NCBI RefSeq assembly: GCF_026151205.1
Contig: NC_087072.1
Location: 9,049,669-9,113,668, forward strand
From: Bolinopsis microptera
Lineage: Eukaryota > Ctenophora > Tentaculata > Lobata > Bolinopsidae
Reading direction: 5' to 3'
DNA length: 64,000 nt
A program made the position numbers and the translations under genes. Below are positions 33,900-45,590 of this stretch, piece by piece; position 1 is the first letter of the stretch, and every line of letters starts with the position of its first letter. The notes under the pieces are model-generated. The model worked only from the letters and a program-made list of their open reading frames with translations. It was not told the origin of the DNA and made no database searches.

Positions 33900-34480
33900 G
33901 TGTGATTTTATATTTGAACACGCAAATAATTAATTAGATTGTGTCAAGAGTAACAGAGTAACTACGCGATGTATGATCATTTTGATAAATGGTCAAAATA
34001 TTACTACAATTCATATCAATTATTTCATGTAAAACCAAAAACACGATAAAAATCAAATAAATCAAGAACCTTACTTTTAAGCATTCGTAGGTGATAATTT
34101 AAATAGCTAAAGCCTTTCGATAAAACTTGATGAATCAAAACGTAAATTATATCTATTAGCTTGTGATAAAAGTGGTAATTCGTAATTAATTATAAAATTT
34201 GGTAATATATGTTAAATTAGTAAATAAAAACATAAAACTCATCTGTTAAACATCATTTATCATATAAAAACAAACAGTAAATTAGCACACAATGGTTCAG
34301 TTTAATTTATAAATACTCTGAATAAAAATCATTACAAGCTAAAAAGAAAGATATCACATCAATCATGTCTAAAAATCGTCTCCATAAAGTAAGGGTATTG
34401 ATAATTTGATGTAAGTCCACTCGACTTACTCGACTTAGGGCGGCTTCAACGTCCGAACATAAAGTCCAGAAGAGGGATTT
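33900..34480. other. Spacer between epoxide hydrolases A and B, no gene seen
   Basis: AT-rich sequence downstream of gene B. The segment around 34326-34395 is closely similar to 38160-38235, downstream of gene C, and so belongs to the tandem duplication that made B and C. No other feature seen. Confidence 0.5.
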
Positions 34481-34481
34481 T

Positions 34482-37200
34482 TCACTTAATTTTCTGGATA
34501 AAAGAGGTCAGATCCCCGACAACAGCCTTTGTGTTGTCAATGTGGGAGAAGTGTCCTCCGTGGGTATGGTAGTTGTACCTAGGGTTGAAAAAAAGTAGCT
34601 TTTTTTGACAATTTCAAGTCAGATAATTGAATTAAATCAAAATATTTCAGGCGCTTCAAAAATAAACATGTACGTCTAAAGAGTTGATAATCAATAGTGA
34701 TCTGAAAATATATTATACTCACTGCTTGATGTTGTTGAAGATGGCGCCGGTTGCAAATCTAGTCAAATGAATACCCTCGTTAGGGAAATTAGAAATAGCA
34801 ACAGGGACATTTGGGATACACAAGCTCGAAAGTAGTTCTGTATCGTTCGAGTAGAATTCGTGGTAAATCCTGCAATTTGAATTAATGGAGATTGAAGGTA
34901 GTATAATAGCTGATAAACAAAATAATATTTTCTGGCATTTAAAGATTTAATCAAAAGATCTTAGGATAAATAATGATTAGCACCACGTTGAACGTCAAAC
35001 GTTATTTTGTGATCAAAATATAGCCAAATTGGCACGTCATATCATATTCCAAATTTTTGCACACCCATTTTACACAATTCTAAGTCAGTGCCAACTGCTA
35101 TATCCGACTAGCACTCCATAACAAAAATCTCGAACCTGACAGGAAACAGTATTTTATATTCACCTCATTGAAGCTTGTGCACTTTTTACAGACCAAAATA
35201 TGCTTATCATGGCACAGATATTGTCAAGTCCAAAGCATTTTATCCCATCTTCAATATTGGCCATTGCACTCTTAGTCGTATCCTTTGAACTGCTAGCCAT
35301 AGCATAACAGGATCCTGAAAGCAGTATGTAAATTAATAAGAATTCAAAAAATGTATAGGCTTGGAAGATTTTCCACCCGAGAATACTATTCGAGAAGTCA
35401 AAATTCCACAGAAAGATTCTAGATGGTAATATCATTATTAGAGATTACCTATCCAACCAATAAGTCCAACTGGGGAGTCAACCATGCCATATCCATAGGA
35501 ATCCGGTAGCACAGACTGCACATGAAAATATGCAAATTTTTGATACAGCCTTTGACCAAATTTGGAGACAGGGTGCATAAATCCTTTCTCTTTTGCAGTG
35601 GTGTACACCAAAGAAGGAAACACTGCTCCAACCAAGGTTTGGAGTATTTGTCTCCAACCTGAAAAATTGGAAAGTGATTCATTTTAAATAAAAGTGCATC
35701 TTCAATAAATGAGTAAGATTCCTTCTTTTTTTTCAACAAGGTGCCCATTCAAGAAAGCCAGGCAGGAAAATTAAATTAAAATTATGATTTTCACGATAAA
35801 ACATTAGATTTCAACAGGTCAAAACAGTCTCAAAACTTACAAACATATGAAAATATTGCATACCAAATTTAACTTGATTCATAGTATTGTGAAGTCCAAT
35901 AATACTCTCAGGATACATATAGGTCATCAGAGACCCAATAATAGACCCCCAATCTCCACCATGGATCTGAAGAATTGAATAACTATCTGACCAAAAGTTG
36001 GGTTTGAAAATATTTTTTATCGGTGGCCAAAAATACAAGCATTAGCTAACAGATTACAGATAATAACCAGTATAATTGACACATTAACTTTTATAATTTA
36101 TATCAGAATACTTACAACGAATCTTTTATAGCCTAGCTGCAGCATTAGTTTGCGGTAAGCACAGGCCATCACAGCAGGGCTAACTCCGGTTACATTTGGT
36201 GGTTCTGTAAACCCAAGACCAGGGAGACTTGGTATCACTACGGTATAACCTAAGAATAATGTCTTTAAGAGTATAATATCAGTTCATATCATTCAAGGAA
36301 GCATTTAATGAACTATTAAACTCAAACTCAGGGCTTAAAATTTCAAGGATTGACACGTTTAAATGTTCAAACCTTGTTCAACCAGCATTGGGATTGATTT
36401 GTGGAACTCCCAAACTGTGCTTGGCCAGCCATGAAGTAATATGATAGGAGTGGACTTCTTCTCCTCACTTCCAACCATGTGTATAAAGTGCAAGTTGATA
36501 TCTCCTGGAGGAGTGACATGCTTATATTGAATTAATTATGAAATCAAAACTTGAGGTATAATTTTTAAATCAGCCACAACTATTCAATGGAGGTTCTAAG
36601 CATTAGTTAGTTTGCGATATTATTTGTCAAGCAACTGAGGAACTTACTTTGTACTGTTTAATGTTTATTCTACATACCTATTACTGTTTTAAAGTGCTTA
36701 AACTGACAAAGCACATTGTTCACCATAGAAAAATCAAAAGAATTCGTCAAATGATCTGCCACGAGATTGACATAAGTCGCTGGTGTTCCATAGGGACTGT
36801 TCTCGGGTTCAACCAAGTTGGGAATAACAATCCTCTTCTTCAGTCTATCTGGTAATTATAAAATTTTAAGTTTTAATATTGAGTACTTATACAGCATTAA
36901 TGCAATAGAAATACATTTTTTTCAGAGGAATCTTCCTGAAAATGCACCGATAAATGATCATTGTCACACAGAAACTGAATAATTCCATAGAAATGTACCT
37001 GTCATCTCATTGAAGTCAACTTCAAGCATTTTTGTTCGAGGATCAAACTCAATGATCTCAGATTTATCCCAGGAATTTGCTTTGTCCTTCAAAGCATCAA
37101 CAAGTTTTTTTAGTCGAAGAGACTTCCTCCTTTTGGCCAAAAGGACTATGAATATAATGAGGAGAAGAAACCCTCCTACGAGAGTTGAACAACAGAACAT
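34482..37200 (-). CDS. EPHX1-like: Microsomal-type epoxide hydrolase, tandem copy B
   Basis: Exons 36999-37200 (ATG 37198-37200), 36678-36848, 36373-36504, 36116-36249, 35864-35966, 35449-35658, 35164-35314, 34723-34869 and 34482-34578 give 448 residues, with each exon the same length as in copy C. Features: signal anchor (LLLIIFIVLLAKRRK), HGWPSTVWEFHKSIP, PSLPGLGFTEPP, nucleophile in IHGGDWGS, FHVQSVLPDSYGYGMVDSP, and GGHFSHIDN near the C terminus. Its ATG lies 35 bp from the G-run of element E4. A decayed second version of exon 7 remains downstream (see 34990-35135). B and C are clearly a recent duplication; A is older. Confidence 0.9.
34990..35135 (-). pseudogene. Decayed alternative exon 7' of epoxide hydrolase B
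   Basis: After the donor of exon 7 (35164) come 28 nt and then an acceptor CTGTCAG|GTTCGAGATTT, as in gene C. The following sequence matches exon 7' of C at its start (GSRFLLWS), but a TAG follows within about 13 codons and there are further stops and indels. The exon is dead in B and alive in C. Confidence 0.75.
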
Positions 37201-37234
37201 TTCACTTCAACAACCTAAAGAATTTAACCGTAAA

Positions 37235-37548
37235 GGGGGGGGGGGGGAACCAACGGGCATTAATGGGCATTAATGGGCATTAATGGGCATTAATGGCAAT
37301 GGCAGTCTGAGCAAAATTTTAAAATACTGCCATTAATATGCCCATACTTTTTTATTCGCTTTTGAAACTTTCAGGTCACTTTAGGGTACTGTGAAACTAG
37401 ACTCACATACTAAACTGATGATTTGGCACGTATCTACCGAAATTTAGAGACCATAGACATTTTTCTATTAAATATGGGCATTAATGTGCATTAATGTCAA
37501 TGGCAGTCTGAGCACAATTTTAAAATACTGCCATCAATGCCCGTTGGT

Positions 37549-37580
<32 letters not shown>
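37235..37580. mobile_element. Element E4: small poly(G)/poly(C)-capped foldback element
   Basis: Thirteen G (37235-37247), AACCAACGGGCATTAATG, then a 10-bp tandem repeat GGGCATTAAT, and a hairpin arm CAATGGCAGT .. ATACTGCCATTAA around the turn AAAATTTTAAAA. The right end mirrors this (hairpin, then AATGCCCGTTGGTT) with 31 C to 37580. The flanks share CGTAAA (37229-37234 and 37583-37588) with a 2-base offset on the right. E4 sits 35 bp upstream of the start codon of epoxide hydrolase B. Its hairpin arm is homologous to that of E6. Confidence 0.85.
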
Positions 37581-37581
<1 letters not shown>

Positions 37582-38262
37582 TCGTAAATAGTACATAAAC
37601 TGTACATTGTACATGTGCTCAAGTATTATCATAAATAAATAGGGTCATACACACATGCTTCAACACAAATTACCCATTTTCGGGCATGTTGTGGGAGTAT
37701 CTCTTATGCATGCCTATGATAATCCGTTGAGGAATAGGTGGGCTCTCGTTTTTTCATTTTCGAAGTTTTAAAATTTAACGGTGTGACACATTTCACTCTT
37801 GAAACAATTGTCTCCATTTTTTAAAGCACAAAATTACATCGTAAGAACTAACATTTTTACTGCTACAATAAATTGTTAATAGTTTTACTTTATTCGTACA
37901 AAACATCAAAAAGAAAACCATCACAATATTATAAAAACTACTAAGTTAAGCTGGAAATGTTTGCACATTTCGACAGCTATCTGCTATATATTAAATATTA
38001 TAATCAATTTTAATCAATCATAAATCATTAAAATCAAAACGTAAATCTTATCAGTTCAAAATCATTAGAATTTAAAAACATGCCGTATAATTTGCACACA
38101 TTGGTTCGGCTGAAGTAATGAAGTATTCTGAATGAAAATCGTAATTATGAATAAAAATCGTATCAAGCTAAAAAGAAAGATATCACATCAATCATGTCTA
38201 TAAATCGTCTCCATAAAATAAGGGTATTGATAATTTGAGGTTAAAGTCCCGGAGAAGCCTGT
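37581..38262. other. Spacer between E4 and epoxide hydrolase C
   Basis: AT-rich sequence, presumably the 3' UTR and downstream flank of gene C. No exon, RNA gene or element recognised. Confidence 0.4.
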
Positions 38263-41200
38263 TCACTGAAGTTTCTGGATAAAAGAGGTGAGATCCCCGA
38301 CAACAGCCTCTGTGTTGTCAATGTGAGAGAAGTGTCCTCCGTGGGTATGGTAGTTGAACCTAAGGTTGGAAGTGGTAAAAATAACAGAACAGTATTTAAT
38401 TTCTTCCAATTTCTTAAAAACTAGCTTCAGTTTTTTATTCAAGTTAAATTGAATTAATTTTAAAATATATGTGCTACTAACATGATGTGTATAATATATC
38501 ATATGTTTTAAAATTTGAGGCAATTCAAAATATATTTTAAGAATTTACTATTATCCATAGATAATCGACTCACTGTTTGATGTTCTTGAAAGTGGTCCAT
38601 GATGCAAATTTAGTCAAATGAATAATCTCGTTAGGGAAATTAGAGATTGCAACAGGGACATTTGGAATTGTCAAGTTTGAAAATAGTTCCTTATCGTTCC
38701 AGTAGAATTCGTGGTAAATCCTGTAATTTGAATTATTCTAGTCTAAACTGTTCATGTTTGAGGATGAAACAGTGGAATAGATCTATATTATCCAAATCTC
38801 GGGATTTTTATTCTTTTTGTTCATATTTTATTAAATCCTAAGAAGTACCTCATTGAGCTTAAAGCGTTCTTTTGTGTCCAAAATATAGCCAAATTACTGC
38901 ATATATTTTCAATGCCAAAATTTTGCACACCCTCTCTCCACATTTCTAAGACAGTGTCATATCCGTTGGTACTCCATAACACAAATCTCGAACCTGACAG
39001 GAAACAGTATTTTATATTCACCTCATTGAAGCTTGTGCACTTCTTACAGACCAAAATATGCTTATCATGGCACAGATATTGTCAAGTCCAAAGCTTGTCA
39101 CTCCTTTATTAAGATTGGCCATAATGTTCTTGGTCAAATCCATTTGACAGCTAACCAGGGGATATGTGGTTCCTGACAAATGATTTAAAATTTTGAAAAT
39201 GTTTTCTTTTTCACCTCAAAATAAAATTCGAAACGTTGGTCAATGGTATTAAAAGAATTATAGTATTATTGTTGAGGTTACCTATCCAACCAATGAGTCC
39301 AACTGGGGAGTCAACCATGCCATATCCATAGGAATCCGGTAGCACAGACTGGACGTGAAAATATGCAACTTTTCGATACATCCTTTCACTAAATTTGAAC
39401 ATAGGGTGCATGAATCTTTTCTCCTCTTCAGTGGTGTACACCAAGGAAGGGAACACAGCTCCAACCAAGGTTTGAAGTATTTGCCTCCAACCTGTAAGAT
39501 GAAAAGTCATCCATTGTATCTATGAAGTGCAACATCTCTAATCAAGTCAGATTTTAATAATGGATTAAATGAAACAATAGATTTGAAATTGAGTTTCTTC
39601 TGCCAAAAGGTGTTCCACTCAAGAAACTAAAGAGATAAATAAATAAAACTCAGAAAATGAATCAAAATATCGCATACCAAGTTTGAAGTGATTCATTGTA
39701 TTATGAAGTCCAATAACACTTTCAGGATACATGTAAGTCATCAAAGACCCAATGATTGCCCCCCAATCTCCCCCATGAACCTGAAGAGCCCCAAATCAAA
39801 GTTTAAACAGATTTAATCTAAACTGGATCTCCTGAGGATTCTCCTCTCAGTAAATGATTCAAAATGAATATACAGTGTACATATAACGAAATGAGCATAA
39901 ACAAACAGATAATATCCAGAAAATAACACATCCACACATTAATGTCAGAAGACTTACAATGAATCGTTTGTAGCCTAGCTGAAGCATTAGTTTATGGTAA
40001 GCACAAGCCATCACAGCAGGGGTTACACCAGTAACAGATGGTGGTTCTGTAAAACCATGGCCAGGAAGACTTGGAGCAATTATGGTGTAACCTAAGAACA
40101 GTGGCATTTGAAGGGCACAACCATTTAACATTCAACCTCTCGATATTATCATATTAACTTAGTTAGCAGATAAAGTTATTAAATGCGTCTTTTTATAGAT
40201 AATTATTGTTTATGCTAATTTAATACTGTTACACTGCAGTTCCACGGCTCAGTTTTGCAACCAGATTTGCTCACATTTTTTCTCACATTTTTGCGACCGG
40301 AAATGAAATTCAAAAATATTTCTCCGCACGGAGAAATATTTTTGATATGACTCAAAACTCCGTGAAAGCAGTTTTAACCTGGGCGCTTGCGTGGGACATT
40401 TCATTATAATACGCCCACGTGCGCGCGCAAATCTGCGTGCAAAAATACCAACCGTGGGAACGTACATTGTAAACAAAACTGCCTTCGCGGAGTTTTGCCT
40501 TACAAAACTCTTTTCGCGGAGTTTTGTGTCAAATCTGGTCGCAAAACTGAGCCGTGGAACTGGGCTGTTACCAGGGTTAATACCTAATTATGCCCTGAAA
40601 TTCATGTTCAAACCTTCCTCAACAAGCATTGGGATTGATTTGTGGAACTCCCAAACTGTACTTGGCCAGCCATGAAGTAACATGATTGGAGTGGACTTCT
40701 TCTCCTCGCTTCCAACCATGTGTATAAAGTGCAAATTGATGTCTCCTGAAAGAGTAACTGGGTAAGATTGAATTATTACAGAACCAAAACATGAGGTATA
40801 CAGTACTGTATTTACTTATTTACGTTGGCCACTTCTCTTCATATCAATGGGAAATGTAAATAATAAGTTGTATTATTGTGAAATTGTTAAAGCTACTTGG
40901 AAAGTTACTTTGTACTGTTTATTCCACATACCTATCACTGTTTTAAAGTGCTTAAACTGACAAAGCACATTGTTCACCATAGAAAAATCAAAAGAATTTG
41001 TCATGTGATCTGCCACCATATTGACATAAGTTGCTGGTGTTCCATAGGGACTGTTCTGGGGTTCATCCAAGTTGGGAACAACAATTCTTTTCTTCAGTCG
41101 ATCTGGTAATGATCATTTGAATTATAATATTACTTATATGCCATCTAACATGTGAAATAATCCTATCATTTTAGATCAAACTTAAATTTCATGAATATGC

Positions 41201-41454
41201 AAAGACACACAATCATTGTGACACAATCATGGATGATTCTCTAGAAATGTACCTGTCATTTCATTGAAATCATCCTCAAGCAATTTTGTTCGAGGATTGA
41301 ACTCAATGACCTCAGATTCATCCCAGGAATTTGCTTTGTCCTTTAGAGTATTAACACGGTTTTGTATTCTGAGAGACTTCTTTCGTTTGGCCAAGAAGAC
41401 AATGAATATGATGAAGAGAACCAACCCTCCTATGAGAGTAAGACAGCAGAACAT
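38263..41454 (-). CDS. EPHX1-like: Microsomal-type epoxide hydrolase, tandem copy C, with alternative exon 7
   Basis: Exons 41253-41454 (ATG 41452-41454), 40932-41102, 40614-40745, 39958-40091, 39678-39780, 39282-39491, 39022-39172 (exon 7), 38574-38720 and 38263-38359 give 448 residues. Features: N-terminal anchor (LVLFIIFIVFLAKRKK), FKHFKTVI, oxyanion HGWP, PSLPGHGFTEPP, nucleophile in VHGGDWGA, FHVQSVLPDSYGYGMVDSP, and His in GGHFSHIDNTEA. Exon 7' (38849-38993) can replace exon 7 in phase. The exchanged region lies between the cap-domain side and the last strands, so it may change substrate choice (inference). Element E3 starts 86 bp upstream of the ATG. Confidence 0.9.
38849..38993 (-). 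CDS. Alternative exon 7' of epoxide hydrolase C
   Basis: The 145-nt exon has acceptor CTGTCAG|GTTCG and donor AATGAG|GTACTT. It codes SRFVLWSTNGYDTVLEMW and NFGIENICSNLAIFWTQKNA, homologous to exon 7 (SFGLDNICAMISIFWSV). Exon 7 is 151 nt; both lengths leave remainder 1 on division by 3, so either fits but both together shift the frame. The gap between them is 28 nt (GTGAAT..CTGTCAG), too short for a normal intron. Together these indicate mutually exclusive splicing. Confidence 0.8.
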
Positions 41455-41540
41455 TTAAGCCTAAAGAAAAATCATAAACAGTTACTGTTCTACACAATTT
41501 GTACCTTCTTCTTCAAACGAAAGGCTGTTCAAACAATATA

Positions 41541-44500
41541 GGGGGGGGGGTGTCATGTCCGTCTATGTCCGCCTATGTCCTGTCCTTTTTGGATTCTATG
41601 AGACAACGGACGTGTTTTTTGGGACATTGGCGGACACGGACGGACATTGGCGGACTCGGACGGACATTGGCGGACTCGGACGGACATTTACGGACCCGGA
41701 CGGACATTGGCGGACTCGGACGGACATTGGTGGACATTAGCGGACATTGGTGGACATTAGCGGACAAACATTTTGAGAATTTTTCCCAGAAGGAGGACCT
41801 AGGTGGAGGAGGAGGAGAACTGAGGAGGATGACTGAGGAGGATGGCTGAGGAGGATGGCTGAGGAGGATGACTGAGAGGGAGGAGGAGGAGGACTCAGGA
41901 AGAAGAGGAGGACTTAGGAGAAATGAGAAGGAGGACTGAGGAGAACTGAGGAGGAGGAGCAAGAGGAGGACTGAATAGGAGGAAGAGAAGGAGGGGGACT
42001 GGGAGAAGACTGAGCAGGAGGAGGACTGATGAGAAGGATGAGGAGGAGGACTGAGGACCGAGGAGGAAGAGAAGGAGGATGAAGGGGAGGAGGAGGACCC
42101 AGGAGGAGGAGCTGAGGACTGAGGAGGAGGACTGAGGAGAATGGCTGAGGAGGATGACCGAGAGGGAAGAGGACTGAGGAGGAGGAGGAGGAGGAGGAGG
42201 AATCAGGAGGAGAAGGAGGAGGACTAAGGAGGACTGAGAAGGAGGAGGACTGAAGAGGAGGAGGACCGAGGAGGAGGAGGAGGACTGAATATGAGGAGGA
42301 TGGGGGGGACTGGGGGAGGACTGAGGAGGAAGATGAAGGACTGAGGAGAAGGATGAGGAGGAGGACTGAGGAGGACTGAGGAGGACTGAGGACTGAGGAG
42401 GAAGAGGAGGAGGATGAAGAGGAGGAGGACCCAGGAGGAGGACCCAGAACGAGGACTCAGGAGGAGGAGGACCCAGGAGGAAGAGGACTGTTGAGGACTG
42501 ATGAGGAGGACTGAGGACGAGGACAAGGAGTAGGAGGAGGACTGAGGAGGGGAGGAGGAAGAGGACTGAGGAAGATCAGGAAGACCCAGGAGGAGGAGGA
42601 GGAAGAGTAGGAGGAGGAAGCATCTAAATGTTATTTCCATTTTTGTCCGTTTTTGTCCATTTTTGTCCGTTTTTGTCCGCTCTATTTTTTGTCCGTTTTA
42701 AAAATATAGGGTACCGAACGGTGGAGGACTGAGGAGTACTGAGGAGGATGGCTGAGGAGGATGGCTGAGGAGGATGACTGAGAGGGAGGAGGAGGAGGAC
42801 TCAGGAGGAAGAGGAGGAGGAGGACTCAGGAGGAGGACTTAGGAGAAATGAGAAGGAGGACTGAGGAGAACTGAGGAGGAGGAGGAGGAGGAGGACTGAA
42901 TAGGAGGAGGAGAAGGAGGGGGACTGGGAGAGGACTGAGCAGGAGGAGGACTGATGAGAAGGATGAGGAGGAGGACTGAGGAGGAGGACTGAGTACCGAG
43001 GAGGAAGAGGAGGAGGATGAAGAGGAGGAGGAGGACCCAGGAGGAGGAGGACTGAGGAGGAGGACTGAGGAGGACTGAGGAGGATGACTGAGGAGGATGA
43101 CCGAGAGGGAAGAGGAGGAGGAGGAGGACTCAGGAGGAGAAGGAGGAGGACTAAGGAGGACTGAGAAGGAGGAGGACTGAGGAGGAGGAGGAGGAGGAGG
43201 AGGAGGACTGAATAGGAGGAGGATGAGGGGGACTGGGGGAGGACTGAGGAGGAGGATGAAGGACTGAGGAGAAGGATGAGGAGGAGGACTGAGGAGGACT
43301 GAGGAGGACTGAGGACTGAGGAGGAAGAGGAGGAGGATGAAGAGGCGGACGAGGACCCAGGACGAGGACCCAGGACGAGGACTCAGGAAGAGGAGGACTG
43401 GGGAGGACGAGGACTGTTGAGGACTGATGAGGAGGACTGAGGACGAGGACAAGGAGTAGGAGGAGGACTGAGGAGTAAGAGGAGGACTGAGGAGGGGAGG
43501 AGGAAGAGGACTGAGGAAGATCAGGAAGACCCAGGAGGAGGAGGAGGAAGAGTAGGAGGAGGAAGCATCTAAATGTTATTTCCATTTTTGTCCGTTTTTG
43601 TCCATTTTTGTCCGCTCTATTTTTTGTCCGTTTTGAAAATATAGGGTTACCGAACGGTGGAGGAGGACTGAGGAGGGGAGGAGGAAGAGGACTGGGGAGG
43701 ATCGGGAAGACCCAGGAGGAGGACCCGGGAGGAGGAGGACCCAGGAGGAGGAGGAGGACTGAGGAGGACTGACGAGGAGGACTGACAATGACTGAGAAGG
43801 AGGAGGACTGAGGAGGATGGCTGAGGAGGATGGCTGAGGAGGATGACTGAGAGGGAGGAGGAGGAGGACTCAGGAGGAGGACTCAGGAGTAAGAGGAGGA
43901 GGAGGACTCAGGAGGAGGACTTAGGAGAAATGAGAAGGAGGACTGAGGAGAACTGAGGACGAGGAGGAGGAGGACTGAATAGGGGGAGGAGAAGGAGGGG
44001 GACTGGGAGAGGACTGAGGAGGAGGAGGACTGATGAGAATGATGAGGAGGACTGAGGAGGAGTACTGACCGAGGAGGAAGAGGAGGAAGAGGAAGAGGAG
44101 GAGGATGAAGAGGAGGAGGAGGACCGAGGAGGACTGAGGAGGATGGCTGAGGAGGATGACTGAGAGGGAAGAGGAGGAGGAGGAGGAGGAGGAGGAGGAG
44201 GAGTCATGAGGAGGAGGAGGAGGACTGAGGAGGACTGTGAAGGAGGAGGACTGAGGAGGAGGAGGAGGAGGAGGAGGAGGAGGAGGAGGAGGAGGAGGAG
44301 GAGGAGGAGGAGGAGGAGGAGGAGGAGGAGGAGGACTGAATAGGAGGAGGAGGGGGACTGGGGGAGGACTGAGGAGGAGGATGGAGGACTGAGGAGAAGG
44401 ATGAGGAGGAGGACTGAGGAGGACTGAGGAGGACTGAGGAGGAAGAGGAGGAGGATGAAGAGGAGGAGGAGGACCCAGGAGGAGGACTCAGGAGGAGGAT

Positions 44501-44952
44501 GAGGACTGGGGAGGAGGAGGACTGTTGAGGACTGATGAGGAGGACTGAGGACGAGGAGGAGGAGTAGTAGGAGGACTGAGGAGGGGAGGAGGAAGAGGAC
44601 TGAGGAAGATCAGGAAGACACAGGAGGAGGAGGAGGAAGAGTAGGAGGAGGAAGCATCTAAATGTTAATTCCATTTTTGTCCGTTTTTGTCCGCTCTATT
44701 TTTTGTCCGTTTTGAAAATATAGGGTACCGAACGGAAAAAAAACATGATCCCCTATAACAGCGAAAATTGAACATTTTATTTAGCAATTTAGGTGTCCAT
44801 TAATGTCCGCTAATGTCCGCTTATGTCCGTCTATGTCCGTCTATGTCCGCCTATGTCCGCCTATGTCCGCCGCGCCTATGTCCTGTCCTTTTTGGATTCC
44901 ATGAGACAAGCGGACATAGACGGACGTGACACCCCCCCCCCCCCCCCCCCCA
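41541..44952. mobile_element. Element E3: poly(G)/poly(C)-capped foldback element with 6-bp TSD
   Basis: Ten G (41541-41550) precede TGTCATGTCCGTCTATGTCC. The right end is GGACATAGACGGACGTGACA with 21 C to 44952. The flanks are AATATA at 41535-41540 and 44953-44958. The left arm repeats GGACATTGGCGGACTCGGAC to about 41766. The core is AGG/GAG purine satellite. A spacer beginning CATCTAAATGTTATTTCCAT and ending TATAGGGTACCGAACGG occurs near 42621-42721 and 43566-43658, and a variant at 44655-44735, so the interior is a head-to-tail array of about 1 kb units. E2 has one such unit. E3 lies just upstream of epoxide hydrolase C. Confidence 0.88.
41780..44650. repeat. AGG/GAG polypurine satellite of E3, three ~1 kb higher-order units
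   Basis: Almost purely purine on this strand with periodic ACTGAGGAGG, GATGGCTGAGGA and GACCCAGGAGG. Boundaries of the larger units are marked by the GTCCGTTT spacer. A pure GGA run of about 80 bp lies near 44250-44335. Ser/Pro/Leu-rich minus-strand ORFs are satellite translations. Confidence 0.9.
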
Positions 44953-44958
44953 ATATAT

Positions 44959-45590
44959 ATATTACAATACATTCAATTAAATCAAGTGATTTGGTAGAGC
45001 ACAATAACCAAGCAACGAAAATTTCAATAATAGTGATTCAATCGGCAGAGCACCATAAACAAACAAAGAAAATGTCAATAATATGTACACTTATGTCCAT
45101 GTTAACAAGTTTCAACTTCTGCTTGGAATGCCCAAGACACACAGGTCCTCTCAGTACTACCAAGAATAATTTTAACAGTCACACACAAACATAACATTAT
45201 AAATAATGCCTCTCTGGGCATCTCAACAAGAAATTCACAGAAAATGAACAATCATATGACTCGCGAGATGGAATGAGATTAAATGGAATGAATTCCACAT
45301 GAGCCTCTTTCACTGCTTTTCCACTCACTCATTATATTGTAATTTTTATTTTGATTAATGCAAAACAGAGATTTTATTTTATACCCATAATAAATGTGTT
45401 CAATTAATAATCATAATACAATTTCAAAAATGTGTTTCGTAAGTAACGCTACTAAACTTTAGCCCAGGCAGAGAGTGCATGATTTAAATAAAAGTGTTAC
45501 CTAGTCTAGGAAGTAAGCTTAACATTACGTTGAATCCGATACAACATTACACATCTATGTACATTCTCCTCCATTGAGTCATCCTAATGA
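44959..45590. other. Spacer between E3 and the Penelope-like element
   Basis: AT-rich sequence without recognisable exon or repeat. A short imperfect duplication lies around 44989-45075 (two similar GAGCACAATAACCAAGCAA-like stretches). Confidence 0.4.
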
